IMG/VR virus record: IMGVR_UViG_3300036892_000047
Coordinates: 1-23,372 of that record
From: a virus
Strand: one strand, 5' to 3'
Length of the DNA stretch: 23,372 bases
Shown piece by piece: positions 7,377-13,866 of this stretch; position 1 is the stretch's first letter, and each line of letters starts with the position of its first letter. The notes under the pieces were generated by a model that saw only the letters and a program-made list of their open reading frames with translations, had not been told where the DNA came from and ran no database searches. A program made the position numbers and the translations under genes.

Positions 7377-8687
7377 CTAGACCTTGGCCGTGGTGTATGC
7401 CGCCCCGGTGAGCACCGACGTGCCCGCGGATTGGCGCGTAGCCGTGGCCACGTAGCAGCGCAGGTTGAGGATCACGCGCAGCGTGTCAGCTTTCGTTTCC
7501 ACGAACGTGGTCAACACGGGATCGTCCTCGAACAGGATGATCGCTGTCGCGGGTGCCGACACGAGAATCTGAATGCCGGTCGTGGTCCCGACGAGCGGTA
7601 TTGAATCGTCGGCCATCCACACGAGGCCACCGGGCATCATGGTGCCCAGAAAGCGCGACCACGCCGGCGCGTCGCCGGAGCCGAAGTCGTCCGCCCCGGT
7701 CGAGACCGGGAACCCCGGCACGAAGTTCGGCGTCATGAACGGCCGTTTCTGTTCGTCGAACTGCCGGGTGTAGTAGCCGTAGAAGTCGGTTGAAGAGAAG
7801 ATATGCGTCGCCCGCAGCCGCGTCCCGGCGATATCGGCGACTTCCCTTCGTGCCTTCGCGACATCTTCCAGGAACTTTTCGTTCGAGTAGGCACCTGAGT
7901 TGCCGGCGATCGCCGTGCCTGTTTTGAGCGCCTGGTTCAGTGCGTACTTGTCGATCGCTTCGTCGAGTTGCTCGTGTAGCTGACTGCCGAGGATCGCGTC
8001 GACGCTGCCCCCGCCGGCTCCGCCACGATCATGTAGCTGCATGCTCGTCGTGATCTGCCCGGTTACGGTGCCGACCGTCGGCGAGGCTTCGAGTGCTGTC
8101 GTCGGCTCGGTTTCCGCCACCGCGCCGCCCTCGGTCTGTTCGCCCACCGCATCCGTGCCGCTGACGTAGGGCACGTACAGTTTCATGCCGAACGCCGGGA
8201 GCGGCAGAGACCGGCATGCGTCGGCGAACACTCGCTGCGCCCCGCGAAACGGCGTCCACTCGGCGAGCAGCACTGCCGGCGAGACGAACGACGCCGCTTC
8301 GCCGGCCGCCGCCGCGCTGATGCCGCCGTCTGTGCCGAATCCACGCAGCTCCGCCAGCACGTTGGCGGAGCGCTGTTCGTGCTCAGACACATCCCCCGTG
8401 CGGTCGCGGGCGCGGATGACCCGTTCCGCGCGCAGGCCCTCGCGGGAGCGCTGGTCAATCTCGTAGCCCAGCTCGCGGCCATAGCGCGCGAGCCGCTGGA
8501 CGGCCGCCTGGTGGCCGGGCATGTCGGCGTTCCGGCGCCGGACACAGTCGCCGTAGAACGAGTGCTGCGAGTGCAAGCCGTAGGTTCTCGGCTCGTGGGT
8601 GACTCGGGTCTGCCGGTCGCGCGCGAGGCGCTCGCCGACGATCCGGTCCACCTCTTTCTGCTGCTCGGGCGTGAAGATGTCCGACAT
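7377..8687 (-). CDS. Major capsid protein, HK97 fold (second copy, intact)
   Basis: 436 residues from ATG 8687, preceded by GGAGGA. Only the last 436 codons of a longer open frame are real. The N-terminus (TPEQQKEVDRIVGERLARDR) is short, without the long coiled delta domain of the other capsid gene. From residue about 110 it follows the HK97 capsid pattern: GTDGG and FVSPAVLLAEW, then RVFADACRSLPLP and YVPYVSGTDA, an E-loop-like central section, a middle domain (EQLDEAIDKYALNQALK) and a C-terminal strand (TFVETKADTLRVILNLRCYV). It is clearly homologous to the intron-split capsid gene at 9427-11592. Either may build the main shell; one could form a minor component. Confidence 0.88.
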   Translation of the reverse strand: MSDIFTPEQQKEVDRIVGERLARDRQTRVTHEPRTYGLHSQHSFYGDCVRRRNADMPGHQAAVQRLARYGRELGYEIDQRSREGLRAERVIRARDRTGDVSEHEQRSANVLAELRGFGTDGGISAAAAGEAASFVSPAVLLAEWTPFRGAQRVFADACRSLPLPAFGMKLYVPYVSGTDAVGEQTEGGAVAETEPTTALEASPTVGTVTGQITTSMQLHDRGGAGGGSVDAILGSQLHEQLDEAIDKYALNQALKTGTAIAGNSGAYSNEKFLEDVAKARREVADIAGTRLRATHIFSSTDFYGYYTRQFDEQKRPFMTPNFVPGFPVSTGADDFGSGDAPAWSRFLGTMMPGGLVWMADDSIPLVGTTTGIQILVSAPATAIILFEDDPVLTTFVETKADTLRVILNLRCYVATATRQSAGTSVLTGAAYTTAKV

Positions 8688-8730
8688 CGGTCCTCCAATG
8701 GAAATAGGTCCGACGTCTTGACGCGCGTCG

Positions 8731-9319
8731 TCAGCGTGAAAGTCTGAGGTACTTCGCTGCGGCGTCGAGGATCTCCGGGCTGTCCTTGAATTGGCCGAGC
8801 CCCCGGTCGCAGTGCTCGCAGAGCAGGCCGCGCACGCCGCCGCCGTTGTGGCAGTGGTCGATGTGTAGGCCGTGCTGTCCAATCCCAGCGCCGCGCCTGC
8901 CGCGGATGATCGGGTCGCCGCAGATCGCGCACTTGTGATCCTGCGCCGCGAGCATGGCGTTGACCGCCAGGCCGGTGATCCCGTACTCGCGCCGGAGTCG
9001 CGCCGTTTCGATGGCGCAGTCCTTCGAGCAGTTCTCTGCGTTGCGGCGCCGGAGGCGTGAAGTCCTCGCCGCAGTTGAGACAGCGACGCGCGATCGGCGC
9101 GTCCAGCGTACCGTGGCGATGTTTGAAGTAGTGCGATTTGCAGAGCTGGAGCTTCTTGCGATACACCGGCTCGCCGCACACGCGGCAGCCCGCCGGAAGC
9201 ATCGCCTTCGTCGGGTGCAGCACCTCGCCGCGTTCCTGCTGGGCGTAGTGTGCCCTGCAGAGCGCCCGGCAGTAGGCGCCCGTGGGGCATCCGGGGACCC
9301 TGCAAGCTACCTTGTCCAT
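8731..9319 (-). pseudogene. Endonuclease VII-like HNH nuclease, frameshifted
   Basis: Translation would start at ATG 9319 behind AGGAGG. The first frame gives paired-Cys modules (CRVPGCPTGAYC, CRVCGEPV, CKSHYFKH, RCLNCGEDFTPP). At about 9044-9050 the sensible sequence moves to another frame, continuing ENCSKDCAIETARLRREYGI and then the endonuclease VII core: HKCAICGDPI, the catalytic-type HIDHCH, then VRGLLCEHCDRGLGQF. Removing a single base near there joins the halves into one protein of about 195 residues. So the gene is broken by one extra base, or the base is a sequencing error; a programmed shift is less likely. It lies between the two capsid genes and could once have served mobility of the nearby introns. 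Confidence 0.75.
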
Positions 9320-9347
9320 GTTGGACCTCCTGTGTAGGTCTGACCAC

Positions 9348-9376
9348 GGCCCGGAGCGTTTTGCGCGCTCCGGGCC
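9348..9376 (-). terminator. Strong hairpin after the intron-split capsid gene
   Basis: A perfect 11-bp inverted repeat (GGCCCGGAGCG / CGCTCCGGGCC) with a 7-nt loop lies about 50 nt past the stop of the first capsid gene and about 30 nt before the start of the endonuclease VII-like gene. No T-run follows on the minus strand, so it may be a GC-rich factor-independent terminator as in many actinobacteria, or an RNA-stabilising or processing hairpin that sets the amount of capsid message. Confidence 0.6.
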
Positions 9377-9426
9377 TCTATGGTTCCGCCTACAGCAGGA
9401 AGCTATTGCTTCGCTGCCTGGTCACC

Positions 9427-11592
9427 TTATTCGTAGGTAACCGCTTTCATTCCTTCACCGTTGATCGTCTGCACGCCTTCGGCGTAGCGCTTGATCGCGG
9501 TGGCATACGAATACTGCTGCAATATGCGCCTTGTTACCCGATCACTCGGGGCTAGGTCATTTCTGCCTAGCTCTGCATCTTTGCCATCGATGCAGACCGG
9601 ACTGTAACTTCGACTCCAGTCCCGCGCGGCTAATACCGGCCGGTCGGTCCTATCGGAGTGCGCTCCACGTTCAGTCTCTACGGAACCCGCGGTAACGGTT
9701 TCCTCGGTATTCCCCTTGGATGGCGGGGTTCACCGATACGGTGGAGTGATTCTCGCCTAGATCGCTCTAGACGACGGCCAGTTCTCCAACCTGCAACGTA
9801 TTCGCTTTCGTCTGTGGGATCGTCCGAGGAGTTATCGCTCCCTCGAACACCCACACCTCGTCCAAGCACCCGACGACCGCCTGATCGTTGGTCGTCGTGC
9901 CCTGGTCGGGGATGTTCTCATCGGTGAACACCGGGAGGCCAGCGAATTTGTAACCCGTGGCTCCCTCGATGCCCTCGTCACCCGATGCTGAACCAGCACC
10001 GGCCGCGTTGAACGGCCCGGCGTAGGTCGGCACGACCAGCGACCGGCCTGTCGTGTCGGCGAACGCCGACATGAACTCCCAGCGGGTCGGACGCACGAAC
10101 AGGTGCGTCGGGTTCAGGACGGTGCCCGCTGTCGTGCGGATTTCCGCCTTCGCCTTGGCGACCTGGCCATAGAACCCACCGGCTGCTTCTTTCTTGGTGA
10201 GTTCAAATTTGCCGGCGTTGCCTTTGTAGTTCAGCACCCCGGCCGACGCGAGTGCGATTTCGAGACAGTACACGTCGAAGTTCAACGCGTAGTTCCTCAT
10301 CAACTGATCGAAGATCAGTTTGTCGAACGCGAAGCTAGGGCCAGCGCGATCAAGGAGCTGCTGTGAAACGACGACCTGCCCAGAGAGCGTTTTCAACGAC
10401 CCCGAGAGGTAGCCTGCGGTCGGTGCCAGATCGGCGATCGTGGTGGAGCCCGAAGACTCCGTGGTCGCTGTCACTTCGGCGCCGCCAGTGACGTGTGGGA
10501 TGTAGCAAGCTGTTACACAAGCCCGAAGGCTTGGGCTGAGTCATTTCTGCTCAGCTCTGCATCTTTGCCATCGATGCAGACCGGACTGTAACTTCGACTC
10601 CAGTCCCGCGCGGCTAATACCGGCCGGTCGGTCCTATCGGAGTGCGCTCCACGTTCAGTCTCTACGGAACCCGCGGTAACGGTTTCCTCGGTATTCCCCT
10701 TTGTTGGCGGGGTTCACCGATACGGTGGAGTGATAACTCATAGGTCGCCCTATGAGACCGCCTAGTTAGTGACGTACATCCCATACGGTGGGAGCTGTTC
10801 TTTCTGGCATGCGTCAGCGAAACTTCTCCCGAATTCACGATACGGTGCGTACTTTCCAACCTCGAACACGGGGGTCACGAACGCCGAGCCTTCACCCGGT
10901 GCCGTGGCCGACGCGCCTCCGTCGGTGCCGATCGCGGTTGCACGCAGCTCGGGCTTGTCCTCCAGCGCCATACGGCCACGCGCCTCGAACTCCTTCATCC
11001 GTTCTGCTGTGGCCGCCTGGTCCTCGCCGCGGATCGTTTCGCGGATCTGCTTCTCCGCGAACCGCCCGAACGCCGAGCGCTCAGCGTACTCCTTCTCGAC
11101 CTGGTGAGACCACTGCGTCAGACGTTTCGAGGCTCCATGGTCGAAGTCCCCGATGAATAGCGATTTGCAGCGGAGTGCCATGTCCATGTAGAACGAGTGG
11201 GGTGAGCGCTCACCGTCGGGCGCCACACCGTAGACCGGACGGTCGCCCTGGGTGACCGTCACGTCGGCGATCGAGTCGACCGACTGAATGCGCTCGCGCG
11301 CCTCTGCGATCTTCTCTTTGTCCTTCGCCCGCTGCTCCTCTTCCTTGATCCGCCTGCGGATCGTCTTCACTTCCTTGCGGATCGGCTTGAGATCCTTGTC
11401 CGCACTGTCGATCTCGGTGCGCAGCTCCTCACAGCGAGCTGTCTCCTTCTCGTCGGGCTCGCGGCTCTCGCCCTCGATGGCCTCGACAATCTTGCGGAAC
11501 TCCGCTTCCGACCCGTCGCGGCGCGTGACCAACTCGTCACGGCGTTGCTGGGCGGCCTCGGCGTTCTCCACGAGCTCTGCTAGAGCGCTCAT
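9427..11592 (-). CDS. Major capsid protein, HK97 fold, split by two group I introns
   Basis: Three exons: 11592 to about 10778, about 10505 to 9771, and about 9526 (or 9529) to 9427. Joined they give one open frame of about 549-551 residues. ATG 11592 follows AGGA. Exon 1 holds a long charged coiled-coil delta domain (about residues 1-110, e.g. KEVKTIRRRIKEEEQRAKDK) and the start of the capsid fold (GTDGGASATAPGEGSAFVTP; SFADACQKEQLPPYG). Exon 2 continues with YIPHVTGGAEV and most of the shell fold, ending TKANTLQVGELAVV. Exon 3 gives the final QYSYATAIKRYAEGVQTING and TAA. The intact paralogue at 7377-8687 aligns straight across both gaps (LPAFGM-KL-YVPYVSG; TKADTLRVILNLRCYV), which shows the two gaps are not part of the protein. 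Without splicing, exon 1 would stop two to four codons after the junction. Exact splice points are uncertain by a few bases. Confidence 0.85.
9527..9770 (-). ncRNA. Group I intron 2 in the capsid gene
   Basis: On the minus strand I see a full group I core. P3 is CUCCAC (9746-9741) with GUGGAG (9668-9663); P7 is GACUG (9676-9672) with CAGUC (9604-9600), inside the hallmark contexts AGACTGAACG and AAGTTACAGTCC; P4, P5 and P6 helices are also present. P1 is likely a hairpin closed by a GCGA loop: exon end CGU and intron CUAGA face UCUAGGCG, with a U-G wobble after the last exon U at 9771. P9 is GCUAGG/CCUAGC and a further hairpin is CCCGA/UCGGG. The 3' end is after the G at 9527 (or 9530). About 240 nt, no ORF inside. 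Confidence 0.85.
10506..10777 (-). ncRNA. Group I intron 1 in the capsid gene
   Basis: This has nearly the same core as intron 2. P3 is CUCCAC (10730-10725) with GUGGAG (10652-10647); P7 is GACUG (10660-10656) with CAGUC (10588-10584). P9 is GCUGAG/CUCAGC, a compensated version of the intron 2 helix, followed by CAAGCC-UUCG-GGCUUG. A possible P1 pairs the exon end UAUGGGAU with GUCUCAUA in the intron, ending in a U-G wobble, which places the 5' site after 10778 and, by frame, the 3' site after G 10506. The alternative pair 10776/10510 preserves a GM + two residues + YIPHV alignment. A stop codon lies 2-4 codons inside the intron. No ORF. Confidence 0.83.
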
Positions 11593-11858
11593 GTGCTGGT
11601 CCTTTCGTGTGGGTTTGACTGGCCCACGGTTTCCCTGACCCACGCGCGCCCCGGTACTCGGTTCCCGGACGGGCGGCGCGGCGGTACTGCGTGTTCGACG
11701 CTTGGGGCCGCCGCGTCGTCAGGCGGTAAGGGGAGGGGGGGCGAAAGCCCGGAAAGTGCGAGATGGGCTGGGCTGCGTGTTTGGGTTCGGTGGTAGCTTC
11801 GGGATGCAGGTCCAATTCGCCTTGCGATACCCACGGATCACTCGACTAGGAGGTTTCT
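11593..11858. other. Intergenic region between divergent capsid gene and plus-strand cassette
   Basis: 266 nt separating the start of the first capsid gene (minus strand) from the first cassette gene (plus strand). It must hold the divergent transcription starts if each has its own promoter, but I cannot point to a convincing -35/-10 pair on either strand. The plus-strand end contains a degenerate copy of the array unit (see 11805-11848). Short plus- and minus-strand open frames here have low-complexity, Arg/Ser/Pro-rich translations and are not supported. Confidence 0.5.
11805..11848 (+). repeat. Single degenerate copy of the cassette repeat unit
   Basis: GATACCCA at 11826-11833 is followed by exactly 9 nt and then CGACT, the same spacing as in the five units at 12369-12601. 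The upstream block is only partly kept (AGGTCCA at 11809-11815 in place of AGGCCA), again 10 nt before GATACCCA. It ends at the ribosome site AGGAGG of the first cassette gene. A unit therefore stands just upstream of each of the two cassette genes. Confidence 0.65.
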
Positions 11859-12371
11859 ATGGCTGTTGCCGTAGCGCCCGGTTCCGACGCAGCTATCGAG
11901 ACGCTCAATGCCGTAATCCAGCGCATCAGCGCCGAGCGCCCGGAGTACTCAGACCGAGGGATCGCCCTGCTGGTCCTGGAGGCCCTCGAAGAGTCGCCGA
12001 GTGAGGTGCTGCTGTCGCTGCTCCCGGCGGTCACGCAATACACCAACACGATCCGACGGAGGCCCTCGCTTGCGCTTGAGCACAAGATGAGCGAGTCCTT
12101 CCGGCCGAGTGCGGCACTCGCCCAGCGCAAGGCCAAAGCCACAGAATGGCGATCAGTCTTGAGCGACTACGCGAACGAGTACGTCGCGATCCCCGGCTGC
12201 ACAGACCGCGTTCGGGCGGGCATCGTCACGCTCGATGAATGGAAAGCGCGCGTCGCGGCGCTGCAAAGAGGGATCGACCGCGACCAAGGGACCGTGGCGT
12301 TCCTTGAGGCGATGCTCGGCGAGCTTGTGAAAGCGAAAGCTAGGACGGTGGACCAGTACCTGGCGCGCTGA
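11859..12371 (+). CDS. Unknown protein, first gene of the plus-strand cassette
   Basis: 170 residues from ATG 11859 with a perfect AGGAGG ribosome site. Predicted all-helical: an N-terminal helical part (AIETLNAVIQRISAERPEY; GIALLVLEALEESPSE; VLLSLLPAVTQYTNTIRRR) and a C-terminal charged part (RVRAGIVTLDEWKARVAAL) ending in a coiled-coil-like stretch. No family recognised. Its stop codon TGA is the first three bases of the TGAGGCCA block that opens the repeat array, so the gene and array are physically joined. The gene is on the strand opposite to the virion genes, which suggests the cassette was acquired as a unit. Confidence 0.75.
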   Translation: MAVAVAPGSDAAIETLNAVIQRISAERPEYSDRGIALLVLEALEESPSEVLLSLLPAVTQYTNTIRRRPSLALEHKMSESFRPSAALAQRKAKATEWRSVLSDYANEYVAIPGCTDRVRAGIVTLDEWKARVAALQRGIDRDQGTVAFLEAMLGELVKAKARTVDQYLAR

Positions 12372-12601
12372 GGCCAGAGCGCACGCGAGATACCCAACAC
12401 CTGACCGCCCGACTCCTTGAGGCCATTCCTTTCGCGATACCCACCCCCACACCGCCCAAACCCCTTGAGGCCACTAGAGCACCGATACCCACCTATCTCG
12501 CGCCCAACCCTTGAGGCCATCACGCTTTCGATACCCAAAGATGGCTCGCCCAACCCCCCCTTGAGGCCAAACCCTCCGCGATACCCAGAGGCCACTCGCC
12601 C
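12369..12601 (+). repeat. Five-unit interrupted repeat array with fixed-length variable segments
   Basis: Each unit reads TGAGGCCA (usually CCTTGAGGCCA), a variable segment, GATACCCA, a second variable segment, then CGCCC with a short A/C run. GATACCCA lies at 12389, 12436, 12484, 12530 and 12580 (periods 47, 48, 46, 50). The second variable segment is exactly 9 nt in all five units; the first is exactly 10 nt in four and 12 nt in the first unit. Only the A/C run after CGCCC otherwise changes length. The first 10-mers (ttcctttcgc, ctagagcacc, tcacgctttc, aaccctccgc) and the 9-mers differ from one another. The period is not a multiple of three throughout, so it is not a coding repeat. It lies between the two cassette genes. 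Confidence 0.85.
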
Positions 12602-12620
12602 AGCAGAAAGGACCCCACCA

Positions 12621-13442
12621 ATGCCCGACTACCTTGACCTACGCACGGCCGCCGAGATGTTCGAGGACGTACAGAAGACCCGTATCTCTCAGGAGAACCG
12701 CGTGCGCTCGGCAACGGTCGGCGCCGTGGACTACAACCCCGTAATCGCGAACCTACGGCAGACCGAGGATCTACTGAGCAAGCGCCTGGTGGCGCTCTAC
12801 AAGCAGGTCGCGCCCAGTGGCGTCGTCGAATGGCAGCAGAGCACGCTCGGCGTCGGGCCGCACCTGCTCGCCCGGCTGCTCGGGCATCTCGGGCACCCAC
12901 GCATGGCCGAGCCGAAGTTCTGGGCGGAAAGCATCGACGGTGAGCACGGCGACGACGAGAACCCGAAGCGCGCCGTGCAGGACGGCGAGCCGTTCGAGCG
13001 GATGGTCTCTCAGCTATGGCAGTACTGCGGCCATGGCGAAGCGCTGCGGCGTACCAAGGGGATGAGCCAACAGGACGCCTTTCGTCTCGGCAACCCGCGC
13101 TGCAAGATGCTGGTCCACGTCATCAGCGGGGCCGTCGTCAAGGCCCAGGTCCGCAAAGATGGCGAGGACCGCATCGGGCTCGCGCCGCTCGGCGAGTTCT
13201 ACCTCTCGGAGAAGGTCCGCTACCGCGAGCGCGCGCACGCGGGTCCGTGCTCCGGCGGCTACGTCGCTGCCGGTCCCGCCAAGGTCGTGTTCGCGAAGTG
13301 CAAGATCGGTGATCGCTACGCCGACGCTGGCGACCCCTACAGCCCTGGGCACGTCAACTCGATCGCGCTCCGGCATCTCGGGAAGCGCGTCCTCAAGGAG
13401 CTATGGGAGGCTGCTGCCGTTGCTCGCCATGAATGCACATAG
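12621..13442 (+). CDS. IS110 transposase C-terminal-domain-like protein without RuvC domain
   Basis: 273 residues from ATG 12621, preceded by AAAGGA; the open frame continuing upstream through the array is not likely to be used. After an N-terminal helical segment (to about residue 70) comes a helix-hairpin-helix-like motif TLGVGPHLLARLLGHLG (75-91), then QLWQYCGHG (131-139), GNPRCKMLVHVISGAVVK (157-174), a YxxxKxxYxxR motif (194-204) and GHVNSIALRHLGKRVLKELW (243-262). This order matches the Transposase_20 part of IS110/IS116/IS902 transposases (PGVG, then YCG, then GN..L). The N-terminal DEDD RuvC-like nuclease of IS110 is absent, so it is not a complete transposase. A DNA- or RNA-binding role with the adjacent array is my inference. 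Confidence 0.6.
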   Translation: MPDYLDLRTAAEMFEDVQKTRISQENRVRSATVGAVDYNPVIANLRQTEDLLSKRLVALYKQVAPSGVVEWQQSTLGVGPHLLARLLGHLGHPRMAEPKFWAESIDGEHGDDENPKRAVQDGEPFERMVSQLWQYCGHGEALRRTKGMSQQDAFRLGNPRCKMLVHVISGAVVKAQVRKDGEDRIGLAPLGEFYLSEKVRYRERAHAGPCSGGYVAAGPAKVVFAKCKIGDRYADAGDPYSPGHVNSIALRHLGKRVLKELWEAAAVARHECT

Positions 13443-13866
13443 AGCGCGTTTCCCAATCGCGTCGGTGACGTAGGTAGAACCTGAGCACGTTCAATGGGCC
13501 GGGTGCGCCCCAGCCTTCAGACAGCGCCCTGTATCCCCGGCCTCCGCGTGATAGTCCACCATCTCCGGCCGTTGCTCTTTTCTACGATGCCGCGCGGGGC
13601 GCGTCAGAACGTGCGGGCGATTCGCCTCGATCCGCATTGGGACCGAACTAAAGCGCCGCCGCGCTTGGCGAAACCGGACACAACCCCCAGGGGAGTTATT
13701 GCCGGTTTCCCGTCAGGGGGTTATTGCCGGTTTCTTGGGGCCTGCACGAACGGCACGCTGTAACCCGACACGATGAGTAGATGGTCCATCGTCCTCCTGT
13801 GGGTTCGTGAGGCGTGCCGTGCTCCCTGCTCAGCGCCCTTCGCCGCGTTCGATCTCCCGAGCGAGA
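13443..13866. other. Gene-poor region between cassette and protease gene
   Basis: 424 nt between the end of the IS110-like gene and the end of the prohead protease gene, which converge here. I see no convincing gene. It contains the three-copy repeat at 13670-13734. Termination signals for both convergent genes should lie here, and the repeat hairpins may supply one. A plus-strand open frame of 89 codons (13494-13763) runs through the repeats and has no recognisable protein features. Confidence 0.5.
13670..13734. repeat. Inverted plus tandem direct repeat (three copies)
   Basis: Two near-identical direct copies, CAGGGGAGTTATTGCCGGTTTC-like at 13688-13709 and 13714-13734 (the second lacks one A), follow an inverted copy at 13670-13688 (GAAACCGG with CAACCCCC). 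The inverted copy can pair with either direct copy (GAAACCGG/CCGGTTTC and CAACCCC/GGGG-GTT), giving two mutually exclusive hairpins. It lies at the downstream border of the plus-strand cassette and could be an end of the mobile element, a recombination site or a two-way terminator. Confidence 0.75.

Noticed and set aside
8731-9347. The open frame of the second capsid gene extended upstream to 9347
   Set aside because: The upstream part is Arg/Ser-rich shadow of the nuclease gene; the real capsid start at 8687 has a GGAGGA ribosome site.
9551-10732. The duplicated 200-bp segments as insertion sequences or REP elements
   Set aside because: No terminal inverted repeats, target duplications or ORF; the conserved parts match the group I intron core.
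9427-11592. First capsid gene as a pseudogene or as two separate genes
   Set aside because: The breaks coincide with complete group I intron cores, and joined exons give one continuous homologue of the intact capsid protein.
11593-11858. tRNA gene or clear promoter in the gap before the cassette
   Set aside because: A GGTTC-like string occurs but no cloverleaf can be folded around it, and no convincing -35/-10 pair was found.
12167-12595. Minus-strand open frame running through the repeat array
   Set aside because: Its Gly/Arg-rich translation follows from the DNA repeat, it has no ribosome site, and the unit length breaks the frame.
12369-12601. CRISPR array
   Set aside because: Conserved blocks are 5-11 nt and variable parts 9-12 nt, much shorter than CRISPR repeats and spacers, and no Cas gene is near.
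13494-13763. 89-codon plus-strand open frame after the IS110-like gene
   Set aside because: No ribosome site, no recognisable protein features, and it runs through the repeat hairpins.
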